This document shows, one piece after another, positions 35,104 through 46,935 of a stretch of 64,000 nucleotides of DNA. Below the pieces are notes generated by a model that saw only the letters and a list, made by a program, of their open reading frames with translations, made no database searches and was not told the DNA's origin. Location: NCBI RefSeq assembly GCF_947179165.1, contig NC_077243.1:37398001-37462000 (forward strand). Direction: 5' to 3'. The DNA is from Solanum dulcamara. Lineage: Eukaryota > Streptophyta > Magnoliopsida > Solanales > Solanaceae. The first letter of the stretch is position 1. The number at the start of each line of letters is the position of its first letter. The position numbers and the translations under genes were made by a program.

Positions 35104-35766
35104 AAAAAGAAGAATAATAACAACACAACAAGATAACTTCCAAGACCTGGTATCAATCGGCAGTCGAGCCACAAGATCAAATAAGAAATTACAAGGTTAA
35201 TACATATACAATAATAATAATAGTAATATAGATTGTCTCAGAATATGAAATAAAGACAGGTCCAAGTTCATCATAGAAGGAGATAGGCAGCTCTAAGTGC
35301 CAAGAGCTTACCCAAGTCTCTAAAATCCAACAGCTACTCCACAAGATATCCAAATCAGTAGTGAAAACCCATACTATGATCTGAAGGGTGCAGAAGTGTA
35401 GTATGAGTACCAATAAGTGTCACTCGGTAGGCATCGACCGACTGAGCTCAAAAGATAAAGCAAGTAGAAGGAACATGTAAGTAAGGAGTGTATATCACAA
35501 GTAACTATCAAGAATAATAGGGAATCCTAGAATAAGAACTTTTGATAAAATGAGAGGTGATAGAAAACAATCAAGGAAATAAAGGACGTACCTGATGGAG
35601 CCAACCCATGACCTAAACATGATAACACACTATGAAAGTAAGACAACTAAATGACAACCTACTAACATAAGTAAGCATAGATATCACATAATGGCCCAAA
35701 GGACCATATCAACTAAATTTGTTCACAAAAGATAGATAAGTAAGAACAAGGGCAATCACTACCTTC

Positions 35767-35771
35767 AAATA
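35767..35771. repeat. Target-site duplication of element F, left (aaata)
   Basis: Identical to 56613-56617. Confidence 0.85.
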
Positions 35772-36090
35772 TGTAACGTTCCTCAAAATGCACAAGTGCC
35801 TTAAGAAATGCCTTGGGAATAGGCGCTTAAGTAATGCTTTATCCTTAATCTTTTTGAAAAAATCGAGTTTGAAATATCGATCAAGGGGTCAAAACCCATG
35901 GGAAAAATATATTAGTGGATTTTTAGGACCCATATATCAGAAGATAGATTTTCAAAGAAACTACACAAAACAGAAAGGTTCGTGATAGGTCCGCGTCACG
36001 GACCTGGCAAGGATTTTCTAGCCGAGTTGGGTTTTTAATAAGTGCATTTTAGACTTTTTCCTAATTATTAGCTAATGAACCTAGATATTT

Positions 36091-38209
36091 TGTCATGACT
36101 CGACCTAGGATCTAGTCATAACATGGCGATCAAAACTCTGAAGGGCTCCAACCAAGCCTCTTGTACATATCATAAGCATACATAAGGTGAAATATAAAAG
36201 AGGAAACATCATAAGAGAGTCTAAAACTTGAATAAAAAACTAAAAATGTCTTATGAAAACATAGACTCAAACATATGTCCAACTAGATGCCTCTAAACAT
36301 GAGTATGGGCGGGGGCTAAGACATGTCCTTAGCTCACCCTTAACATACAACGCAACAAAAGTCTTTTGAAAAGGAAACAGTAACCAACTTGAACTAGTCC
36401 CCCGGTCAATGAGGACTTACCATAACACATTGGGATAGGAATGCCTACTAGTTACGTGGACGATAAGGATCTTCAACCTCAACTCCTACATTATGACATA
36501 ATGTAGGCAAAAAGTATGCATTAGTACATTGGAATGTACTAAGTATGAGGGCGTGACATGCAACGTAAATCATGGAATGCAAAGGTCAAATAAAACACAT
36601 GATAAGATAGAATACGTAAAGTCATGAGAAAATCATATTGACCAAAGCATTTAGAAAGATAAATTCAAAATTATAACATACTTGAGAGATCATACATATA
36701 CGGGATAGAAACTATAACCGATAATAAGACCATGCGAGCTATAACATGGAATCCGATGATACCCACATCGAGAAGGAGGAGGCTACGTTTCCAAGGTAGA
36801 CTCCTAATCATGAACATGTCTATATGGGGATCCATTAGCTAGGCCATAAAGACAACCTATGGTGGAACGTAGTTTATGGGACATGAGGATGCTACTAAGG
36901 CTTTTGGTAGGGCCTCCACCTCAAGTCTACTCGGTGCTAAGTCAAATCCCACGGAATACATACTTAACATAAGATCATAATATCATATATCATAGTAATG
37001 ATCATAGGCTTGAAATCATAGAGTAGCTCATTTTAATAACATACTTATAATGTGAGAATTGTCATTTCATCATTACAATCATATTTACTTAATTCATATC
37101 GTTAGGCCTTAGGTCACCATATAGGACCCTAAGTCACCTTATTTCATAACTTGCATGAAATTCCATAATTTGAGACATACTTATAATTCATGATCATAAT
37201 GGAAATACATAGTCATAATTCATACTTTGAAAATTCATGATCATAGCTTGTACTTGAAATTTTGGGTATGACATGAATGCATGATCAATTGACTTAAAAA
37301 TCATGAAATTTACTTGAATATATGCATGATCATAAACTTTATATTAGCCCATACATAATTCATATAGATAATATCCTTTAGAAGTGTAAATCAAATTACT
37401 CATAATTTACATCATGAACCCTATAAATCAAAATAGAAGAATTCATGGAAAAACTCTTCAATTTAATTCAATAACCATCAATTTATACCAAAATAGTCTC
37501 ATGATCATTCTCTAAATAAAAATTCATGCAATTAAAATAGAGATCACAAAACTCATAAAATATCATACTTTAATTTGATACAAAACCTTGAAACATTGAT
37601 TGGGCTCCATGGATGAAAGGATCCATGAATCAATACCCACATACCTTGAGTGAGAACACCAATTAATTTGGAAGAACTTGAGAATTTTGATGGAGAAATT
37701 GTGTGAATTTGCTTGAAGTCTTCAATGGAAACCTTGAGAGCATTTTTGTGAATAGAGAAATATTTGGTAGATTAATTATAGAAGAATGAATAGAATTAGA
37801 GGTTTAGGTTAATTTATAGAGTTAAATTAGGTCCTAAAAACTTCTAGGTTTATTAACTAATAATTTGTAAAAAGTCTAAAATGTCCTAAAAAAGAAAACT
37901 AAATTCCGCTAGGAAACCATCCCAGGTCCGCGATACGGTCCCATCGCGACCAACTTGGCCGGAACTACTTCCTAGGTCCGCAATGCAGTCTTGTCGCGGA
38001 CCACACTATTTTATGGTTTCTTTGATAATTCTTCTTCCATTCTACGGGTCCTAAAAATCCACTGAGACCATTTTCCCGCAGGTTTTGACCCCCTGATCAA
38101 TATTCTGAAATCAGATTTTCCAAAAAGATTAAGAATAATGTGTTACAGGAGCGGCCTATTTCCAAGGCATTCTTAAGGTATTTTGTGGGCATTTTTGAGG
38201 GATGTTACA
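36091..38209 (-). mobile_element. Inverted F-family solo LTR (2119 bases)
   Basis: The plus strand runs TGTCATGACTCGACC...GATGTTACA, the exact reverse of the host LTR ends, with flanks tattt (36086-36090) and cattt (38210-38214), a 4 of 5 match. The 3' LTR of F reads straight across this point, confirming the insertion. It carries its own splice-donor-like motif (37637-37648 on the minus strand) and palindromes at 36485-36507 and 36521-36542. Confidence 0.85.
36485..36542. repeat. Paired perfect palindromes in F-family LTR
   Basis: First: arms CCTACATTAT / ATAATGTAGG with a GAC loop (36485-36507). Second: arms TTAGTACATT / AATGTACTAA around GG (36521-36542). The second is conserved without change at 39425-39446 and 56167-56188; the first is partly decayed there. 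Confidence 0.85.
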
Positions 38210-38229
38210 CATTTTTAGGTTCTAATACA

Positions 38230-38241
38230 ACTCTATAAATT
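38230..38241 (+). promoter_or_regulatory. TATA box of LTR F
   Basis: CTCTATAAATTG, identical in the 3' LTR at about 54955-54966, followed by a CT-rich leader. Confidence 0.55.
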
Positions 38242-38403
38242 GACCTAAACCTCTAATTCTATTCATTCTCCAATAATTCACCTATTCAAATATTTCTCTC
38301 TCTACCAAAGACTCTCAAGGACTCCATTGAAGACTTCAAGTAAATTCACTCAAGCTCTCCATCAAAACTCTTAAGTCTTTCAAATTATTTGGCGTTTTCA
38401 CTT

Positions 38404-38415
38404 AAGGTATGTGGG
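38404..38415 (+). promoter_or_regulatory. 5' splice-site-like motif in LTR F
   Basis: AAG/GTATGTGGG, about 175 bases after the TATA box. The same motif at the same distance is found in the 3' LTR (55130-55141). Confidence 0.45.
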
Positions 38416-39875
38416 TATTGATTCATGGATTCTTTCATCTATGAAGCCCAATTAATTTCTCAAGATTTTCTATCAAATTAAAGTATGGTATTTTATGGGT
38501 TTTATCATCTTTATTCCTATTGCATGAATTATGATTCAAAATATGATCATGAGTCTATTTTGATATAAATTTATGGTTATTACATTGAATTGAAGAGTTT
38601 TCTCATGAATTCTCCTATTTTGATCTCTAGGGTTCATGATGTAAATTATGAGCATTTTGAATTATACTTCCAAAGGATATTATCTATATGAATTATGTAT
38701 GGGCTGATATAAAGTTTATGATTATGTATGTTTTCAAGTAAATTACATGATTTTCAAAGTTAATTGATTATGTAATTGAGTTTTACTCTAAATTCAAGGT
38801 ATGAATTTCATGCAGGTTATGAAGTAAGGTGACTTAGGGCCCTAGGTTGTGACCTAAGGCCTAACAATATGAATTAAGTAAATATGATTGTAATGATGAA
38901 ATGACAATTCTCACATTATAAGTATGTTATGAAAATGAGCTACTCTATGATTTCAAGCCTATGATCATTACTATGATATATGATATTATGATCTTATGTT
39001 ATGTATGTATTCTATGGGATTTAACTTAGTACCGACTGGACTTGAGGTGGGGGACCTACCAAAAGCCTTAGTAGCATCCTCATGTCCCATAAACTATGTG
39101 CCACCGTAGGTTGCCTTTATGGCCTAGCTAATGGATCCACAAATAGCACATGTTCATGATTAGGAGTCTACCTTGGCAAAGTAGCCTCCTCCTTCTCGAT
39201 GTGGGTATCATCAGATTACATATTATAGCTCGCATGGTCTTATTTTCAGTTATGGTTCCTATCCCACATATGTATGATCTCTTAAGTATGTTATGATTTT
39301 GAAATTATTCTTTTTAAATGCTTTGGTCAATATAATTTTCTCATGACTTTTTTTATTCCATCTTATAATGTTTTTTACTTGACCTTGTATTCCATGATTT
39401 ACGTTGCATGTCACGTCCTCATACTTAGTACATTCCAATGTACTAATGTATACTTTTGCCTACATTGTCTCATAATGTAGGGGTTGAGGTTGAAGATCAT
39501 ACTCATCTACATGGCTAGTTAAGGTTCCCTATTCAGAGGCGTTGTAGTGAGTCCTTATTTATCGGGGACTAGTTGTTGAGTTAGTTACTGTTTCCAAAGA
39601 TTTTTGTTATAATTTATATTGAGGGTGAGCTAGATACATGTCTTAGACCCTGCCCATATTCATGAGTAGAGGCATATAGTTGGACAAATGTTTCAAGTTT
39701 ATGTTGTCATGTGACATTCTTCATTTACTATTCATGGTTTAGACTCTCTTATGATATTTTTTCCTTTTACTTTAACTTATGAATGCTTATGGTATGTACA
39801 AGAGGCTTGGTTGGAGTCTTTTGGGATTTTAATCACCGTGTTATGACTAGGCCCTAGGTTGGGTCATGACAAACT

Positions 39876-39888
39876 TGGTATCAGAGCA
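39876..39888 (+). other. Primer-binding site (tRNA-Met) of element F
   Basis: TGGTATCAGAGCA four bases after the LTR end. Confidence 0.9.
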
Positions 39889-40092
39889 CAAGGTTTTTTT
39901 CAAGTATCTAGGTTGTCAAACATGCCACATTAAGTAGAGTCCTATTCATGGGTATGAAGAGCACCACACTTATGAGTAGGAGTCTATGAGGTGTTTTAGA
40001 AATTCTCACTTATTTCATGATCCATGTCGTGCTATAGAGTTTACCGTAAGACTTTTTTTCTCGAACGGTCTTTCTTTGCAATTTTAAGAAAG

Positions 40093-41200
40093 ATGGCTCC
40101 AAGAAGTTTACCATTTCCAAGGGTAAATAATGTTAATGAAGCCCAAGTTCCCCCGGCTCCTTGTAGAATAATAATAATACTAATAATAATTCAATGGTCC
40201 TTTACCGGACCAAGTGACTAATGCGAAGTTCTGAACCGTCATTACTATGTTAGCTAGAGTGGTGACCAAAAAAGATGTTGTGGGTCCTCCTAATGTTCCT
40301 ACTCCAGCCTCAAGAGTAAGGGACTTTGCACGAATAAATCCTCCGGAGTTTCATGGCTCAAAAATTGATGAGGATCCTCAAGAGTTCATTGATGAGGTCT
40401 ACAAGATAATGAGTATTATGGGGGTGACTTTGGGAGAAAAAGCGGAGTAGGAGGCTTACCAACTCAAGGGTGTTTCTCAAATATGGTACACTCAATGGAA
40501 GTCGGAGAGGGTGAATGAAGGTCCTATCGAATGGGAAGCTTTCAAACTTACTTTCCTTGAACACTTTTTCCCTCTTGAGTTAAGGGAGGCTAAAGTGTTA
40601 GAGTTCATAAATCTTCGATAAGGAAATATGGGGATGAGGGACTATTCCCTCAAGTTTACTAAGCTTTCCAAGTATACTGCTTCATTGGTTGCCAATCCAC
40701 ATGTCCAAATGAGTAAATTCATATCGGGGGTGTCCGACTTGGTTGCTAAGGAATGTCGCACCGCTATGCATGTTAAGGAGATGTACATATCTTGGCTTAT
40801 GACTTTTATCAAAAAAATTAAAAGAGAAAAACTCAATGAAATGAGGACGAGGGATTCTAAGAGGGGCCAGTATGAAGGTGGGTTCTCCAATGCTAGGACC
40901 ATTGGTAGTAGTGGATGCTCAACAAGGCCAAAAGTCAGGGAAGAAGTTTACGAAGGATAGGGTATCATACCCTAAAGCTCAAGGAGAAGGAGGTGTAAAT
41001 GCTAGTAACCTTTCTTTTCCTAGGTGTACAAAGTGTAGAAGTAATCATGGAGGAAAGTGCTTGATGGGAATGGGTGCTTGCTATGGATGTGGAAATATGA
41101 GCCATAAGTGATCTGAGTGCCCTCTTGTTGCCAACAAGGGTGGAGACGGTCGTCCTATAGGAGGCTAAGTACAACAAGGCGCCCTAGCTTAACCTAAGGG
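40093..41200 (+). pseudogene. gag of element F, broken
   Basis: It starts at ATG 40093 (M-A-P-R) after a 204-base leader. An early frameshift in an ATA/AAT run near 40165 moves coding to the frame of 40247-40450 (R-D-F-A-R-I-N-P-P-E-F). Stops follow at 40448 and 40619. 40628-40960 has R-D-Y-S-L-K-F-T-K-L-S. A CCHC knuckle (C-Y-G-C-G-N-M-S-H-K then a stop in place of the next residue, S-E-C) lies at about 41079-41120. Confidence 0.8.
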
Positions 41201-41259
41201 TGGCCAATGCAACAATCAATTGTATGCTCTTCATGCTAGGCAAGAGGTTGATAAGGATC

Positions 41260-41700
41260 CCAATGTGGTCACGGTTATGTTACGAGTCTTTAACTTTGAT
41301 GTTTATGCATTTCTTGATCCGAGTGTCAACTTGTCATTTGTTACTCCTTATATTGCTATGAGATTTGATGTGTGACCCGAAGTGTTAATAGAACCTTTTT
41401 CAGTTTATACTCCCGTTGGTGGTTTGGTATTAGCCAAGAGAGCTTATAGAAATTTTCCCATATGGGTCTTGCACAAAGTTATTCCATGTGACCTTGTTGA
41501 ACTTGATATAACTGATTTCTATATCATTCTTGGTATGGATTAGTTACATACCGCTTACGCATCTATATGTTGTAGAACTTGTGTGGTTAAGTTTTACTTC
41601 CCTAATGAGCCTATTCTTGAATGGAAGGGTAATGATTCAGTGGTTAAGGGTCGATTCATCTCATATATTAAGGCCCGAAAAATGATTTCCAAAGGGTGAA
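41260..41700 (+). pseudogene. Protease of element F
   Basis: The active-site region reads D-P-S-V-N-L and the second motif I-I-L-G-M-D followed directly by a TAG. Additional stops occur at about 41374 and 41698. It is clearly homologous to 26191-26485. Confidence 0.7.
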
Positions 41701-41708
41701 TTTATCAT

Positions 41709-43030
41709 ATGGTGAGAGTTAGGGACATTGATTCCAAAACTCCTACTCTTGAGTCGGTCGCTACAGTTAATGAGTTCTTCGACGTGTTTCCCAATGATTT
41801 GCCTGGTATTTCTCCCGAAAGAGAGATTGACTTTGGCATAGATCTCCTTCCCAATATCCAACGTATGTCTATTCCTCCTTACCGTATGGCTCCGACAAAA
41901 CTTAAGGAGTTGAAAGAATAATTGAAGGATTTGTTGGATAAGGGTTTTATAAGACCAAGTATTTCACCATGGAGTGCTCCCTTGTTATTTGTTAGGTAGA
42001 AAAATGGGTCACTCCGAATGTGTATAGACTACCGGCAATTGAATAAGGTCACTATAAGGAACAAATATCCAATCCCAAGGATAGATGACTTGTTTGATCA
42101 ATTACAAGGAGCAAGATACTTTTCTACGATTGACCTCCATTCCGGTTATTATCAATTGAGGGTAAGGGAGTGTGATATTCCCAAGATGGCTTTTCAAACA
42201 AGGTATGGTCATTTTGAATTTATAGTAATGTTGTTTGGGTTGAAAAATTCTCCCGCTATATTAATGGATTTGATGAATCGTATTTTCAAGCCATATTTGG
42301 ATATGTTTTTAGTGGTGTTTATTTATGATATCTTGATTTACTCTCGAAATGAGAAAGATCATATGGGTCACTTGAGGATTGTGTTGCAAACATTGAGGGG
42401 AAAAAAATTATTCGCTAAATTTAGTAAGTGCAAATTTTGGCTAAGAGAGGTTGCATTTCTTGGCGATGTGGTGTCCAGTGATGGGATTAAAGTAGATCCA
42501 AAGAAAATGGAGGCAGTTAAGAACTGGCCTAGACCATTATCTCCTTCGGACATTAGAAGCTTTTTGGGCTTAGCCGAATATTACAAAAGGTTTGTTGAAG
42601 GTTTCTCATCTATTGCTTCGTCTTTAATTAAGTTGACACAAAAGAAGGCAAAATTCCAATGGTCGAAAGAATGTGAGAAAAGTTTCCAAATATTAAAAGA
42701 TCTTCTTATGTCAGCTCCTATTTTGACATTGCCCGAAGGTTTAGATGGGTTTATTGCTTATTATGATGCTTCGCGTGTTGGTTTGGTTTGTGTCTTGATG
42801 CAACATGGTAAGGTTATAGCCTATGTCTCTAGGCAACTTAAATTACATGAAAGAAACTATCCAACCCATGATCTTGAAGTTGTGGTGGTTGTGTTTGCAT
42901 TGAAAATTTGGCGCCATTATCTTTATGGGTACATATTGATGTGTTTACCAACCACAGAAGCTTGTAATATGTGTTTAGTCAAAGGGACTTGAACCTTAGG
43001 CAAAGAAGGTGGCTTGAAATCATAAAAGAC
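41709..43030 (+). pseudogene. RT and RNase H (first part) of element F
   Basis: Linker 41709-41921, then stops at 41919 and 41997. 42018-42992 is open for 324 residues with [17 protein letters not shown], thumb, connection and RNase H start (Y-Y-D-A-S). The catalytic box at 42318-42329 reads F-I-Y-D, so the first metal-binding Asp is lost. The RNase H frame breaks near 42960, and the domain is cut at 43030 by the family B element. It resumes at 52786 exactly in register. Confidence 0.85.
43026..43030. repeat. Target-site duplication of family B element, left (aagac)
   Basis: Identical to 52781-52785. Confidence 0.9.
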
Positions 43031-46000
43031 TGTCATGACCCAACCCTGTCGGCCACGACTGGGGTCTGACCTAAACCCCCTTGTATACATATTTATCAGC
43101 TATGGTCAAGTCAAATGATAGAAACGTAATGTATATAAATCAAGTGTAGTCAAACTGGACTACAAACATAATGACATGTATATAAGAACCCCCGTGGGTC
43201 ATAGCATTTCATATATTTGTAGCCTATTTTATTTGAATCATAACCTGAAAGAGCACGCAAGCCGATAAGGCTGCCATAATGTAATAGCATATACCATACA
43301 TCATGTAGACCCAGCTGAACCAAACTAACATACACAACCCACATATACATGTCTGCAGACCTCTAAAATATTACGACAACATATGGTGGGACAGGGCCCC
43401 CGCTGTACCCCTAAATAACAAAAGCAATTATATACATCAGTGGCTAGTATCAAAAACTAGGCTCCGATACAATAAAGCCTCTTCCAGCTAAGTTGAATGG
43501 AATCCTAAACTGACGGACTCCCAAAACCTGTATTTGTACCTATGGGCATGAAATACAGCCCCCTGAAGAAAAGGGGTCAGTATGACATATATACTGAGTA
43601 TGTAAAACATAACATAATACAACTGGAAGCATATCTGAGATAGAGAAACAGGGATAAAATATCAAATCCGAAATCTGTACCTGTACCTATGAATCATAAA
43701 AAGTATGCATGCTCAAATTATACCATATAGTCGGCCCTATCAGGGATCTCATGAATACATCTGTAAAACTATCATAGACCCAGTGCCATCACCACCTTAT
43801 TACAATACCTCATCATGTATATACATACGTACCCTGTCCCTCTAGTGAGGGACTCAGTGAATAATGTAGTGAACTGTACACAAGAACATACCTTGGCCTA
43901 GGACTCACTGATAGAAGGGTTACAGTATGCACGAGTACAGTAGTGAATAACCATATGCAATTTAAAACATTACCAGATACTTGACCGTATAAGAAGATTA
44001 AACTTTCATCTGAGGACCCGGATGAGGACCCGAGTAGCGGTGTAATCATCTCGAGTGTCCTCTAAATGCCATTATGGGCTATGTCAGTTGTAATCTCGGG
44101 GACCCTAGACATGTATCAAGGAAAGGCCAAGTCGCTTATGGAATCAGAAACATTTGTTATCATATAGTCTTTCAGACTTGGAGCCAGTACATTGGTTACC
44201 TCTTTAACATATAGAAGTTCCCAAGAAAATAGTTCAACTACTATAAGAGTTCAATATTTAGAAGTAAACAAGAGATGCTTAAGAATGGAGTTACCCCGGA
44301 GCTCATATCATATTTAACTTACAACTAAGACATGCCAAAAAAAGAAAGAGAGTAAGCTCTATATAGTCTGTACTTCCCTTCGTATGGTCATCATGTACAC
44401 ATTTCCTACCTGGCCCATCTTGGAGCTCGGTGAACAACTATGGCATCATAATCTTATCTTTGTACCAAGTACATATCAAGAGAAAGAAGAGGTAGCTTTC
44501 CACACACTACTTTTTAACACGTAGAAGCCTTAACAGAAAATACTCTATTCTTGCAGGAGTTCCAATACTAAGCAGTGGACAAGGATTATGAGGCGTACTT
44601 GGAGTTCAGGGAATGGAATTATCCCCTCATTTCACATATAATTTACTTACGGCTAAGACATGCCAAAAGGGAAGAAAGATAGCTTTACATACTTATTCCA
44701 AAACCATGCCAAGAGAAAGCTTCACATACCTCGTATGGACTTTTCTTAATCACGTCCACATCGTCGTCCTCCAAACCTATTTAACATGGAATAAATGCGA
44801 GTATTAACAACCTTAAACTTTTCAGCGCCTTCGGTTGCACCTTAGTATTCATGGAACTTATGTCCTTGTTCGTCTCCTCGACTAGGTCTTTAATTAGTTA
44901 AGGCGTTAACTAAAATTGGGTAGCACCTCCCCTATAACATGTCCTATACAAATTTTCAATTAGATACCTAACCACTACATCCAACCAACAACAATAACCT
45001 GCATCTCATATACAAATAAAATATGGCAACATTACACAACATAAGCTCCAAACAACTTGCTGAAAATTACGACACCAAAATAGGGTTTCTAATTTTTATT
45101 TCGCAAAGCCTTTAATTATACAAAATGAGGGATCGTGTGGCTGAAACCAGAAGCTCCCACACCTCTTTTAGCACACTTTTATTCCCTGAAACACACAACC
45201 ACACACCTGCAGCAGCACACCACAAGCACAACACCTTCCATCGACTACAATTTAACTATAGCGACTCCAATTTAGTTTGTTTCGATCGTCAATCATTTCC
45301 ATGACATTTTCATATTTCCAGACACATATAGGGCGTGTAAAACATTCCATAAAAAAACCATAAAGTCCAAATTGAAAGGAAAAACCTTACCTTACCCAAA
45401 ATTGGCCAAAACTGCCAAATTGTGACTCAGAACTTCTCCAAATATGCTGAAATTGCGCGGACTGTTTGTATCACTTACTTTCTTTCCCAAATTAGAATTT
45501 TATGTTATAAAACACCATCATATACCCGTTGGATACCCCAATTAATTAATTCATGGAATAAAATCGGGCCTTACCTTTTTGTTGCTCCAAACCCGTAGCC
45601 CCTCTAGCTTGTTCTCTCAAGCTTTTGTTTCGACTTTCTTCCAAGTTTCTAAGTGTAAAGCTGAAGATATTTTTCTGTAGGCATCTTAATATACATATAT
45701 ATATCCATGTAGTTGATGAATACCATAGATAATTAATTTATTGAGAAAAATCGGAACTCACCTTGAATCCTTGGCCTTGGTCGTAGGTGCTCTCTCTTAG
45801 TCTTTAGGATCTCCTTTCCTTTTCCAAGTGATGAAGATGAATATTTAAGATGTAAACTGAAGTTTACTCATACTTACATATGTATATACACTCCTTTAGG
45901 AGGTGACATATGTCAGCCCCTAAGGGTGACATGTGTCAAGCCTTTATTAGGCCATAAATCCATACATAGCCTCCAAGGCTGCCACATGGTAGTGGGGTAC

Positions 46001-46437
46001 ACCTCCCCCCAAGAAGGTGGGTCACCTACTTGAACCCAAGCAGGTAGGTCACCTGCTTTCTTGAGGTGCTTCCATGTGTCACTCCTTCATTGGCTGCCAC
46101 GTGTCATCTTTTCCCCTTCCTCATGGGTTTATAATCTCCTCTTATCTCACGAAACTATGTAATCCATACTACGTAAGATTGGTATGTCCTTAAGTATCTC
46201 AAGTGTATAAGACTTCTAAATTAGTAGCTTACGTAGATGAATCGCATTCTACGACTCATTTCTTTGCCTCCAACTCTTTCTGTATTCTTATGACTCTATT
46301 TCCAACCTTCTCTACTGTGGGGTGTTGCATTCTTCTTTCCTTAGAGTTGTTTGATGTGTGTGGATAGTAGGGGTCTCGTGGACATCTTTAAGAAGGTTAT
46401 GAATATGTCTCAAGGTTCAAAAGTGTGGGGTGTAATA
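43031..46437 (-). mobile_element. 3' LTR of family B element
   Basis: The plus strand runs TGTCATGACCC...GGGTGTAATA. The outer copy ends TGTAACA, so the terminal C has mutated. It contains palindromic repeats (46005-46055), a G-box (46098-46103), a TATA-like ATGTATATACAC (about 45880-45891) and several AAGGTRAG donor-like motifs on the minus strand (near 45768, 45578, 45394). Confidence 0.85.
46098..46103 (-). promoter_or_regulatory. G-box in LTR B (3' copy)
   Basis: CACGTG in GCCACGTGTCATC, on the U3 side of the TATA-like box. The same site occurs at 52441-52446. Confidence 0.45.
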
Positions 46438-46500
46438 TCCTTCCCCCCTTTTGAACATTCGTCCTCGAATGTTACTTCGACTTATAGAGTTTTATGAGGA
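46438..46500 (-). other. Polypurine tract and pre-PPT box of family B element
   Basis: The minus strand reads CATTCGAGGACGAATGTTC, then AAAAGGGGGGAAGGA against the LTR. The first box parallels ATTCGAGGATGAAT in elements D and F. Confidence 0.75.
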
Positions 46501-46800
46501 TTTTGGGTTTTCTGTATACTCTCCATCTCTCCATTATTTAGGAGGTTAGATTACCTTTGTATATCCCAAACAAGTACGGATATCTTCTCTCTATCTCTCT
46601 TTTAACTTCTCGAGTCATCCTCTTTCTGGTTTTTGTTTTGCCACAATATCCTGACGGAAGTCGTGTCCTAATCCATGATTTCCTAATCTGTCGATCTAGG
46701 GTGGCGAGAGATTACTCTTCGTTGAATAACTCCTTTATTACGTTGACTTTATCTATGGAGAATATTCTGGAAGGGTTCATTTATACAGTTATAGGACATT

Positions 46801-46935
46801 GACGGGTGGAAGACTAGGTGTATTGTTTTTAACCCAGATAGTAGGGCCACTTTGTAGGTAACTTTGCCTATTCCATACATGGTCTAGTAAAGACCAATGT
46901 ATCTCGGGCTTAATCTATCTTCGCATCTCTCAGTA
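46801..46935 (-). pseudogene. Integrase C-terminal remnant of family B element
   Basis: The minus-strand frame shows L-S-P-R-Y-I-G (GPY/F module), I-G-K-V-T-Y and L-V-F-H-P-S-M, the signature run of chromovirus integrase tails, with one TAG inside. It is the only clearly identifiable coding trace in the interior. Confidence 0.65.

Larger units (their letters stand above)
34882..35771 (-). mobile_element. Second C-like LTR, left piece
   Basis: It starts TGTCACAATCCGATTTATC, related to 16908, and holds an (AAT)n microsatellite. It is cut at 35771 by gypsy element F and resumes at 56618. Confidence 0.5.
35772..39871 (+). mobile_element. 5' LTR of element F, interrupted
   Basis: The LTR sequence is 35772-36090 plus 38210-39871. 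Landmarks are the hairpin GGTCCGCGTCACGGACC (35988-36004), the TATA-like CTCTATAAATTG (about 38230-38241), the splice-donor-like motif at 38404-38415, a perfect palindrome at 39425-39446 and the shared terminal blocks. Confidence 0.9.

Noticed and set aside
34865..35180. Long open frames with poly-Ile and poly-Tyr on the minus strand
   Set aside because: They are translations of the (AAT)n microsatellite at 35003-35102, not genes.
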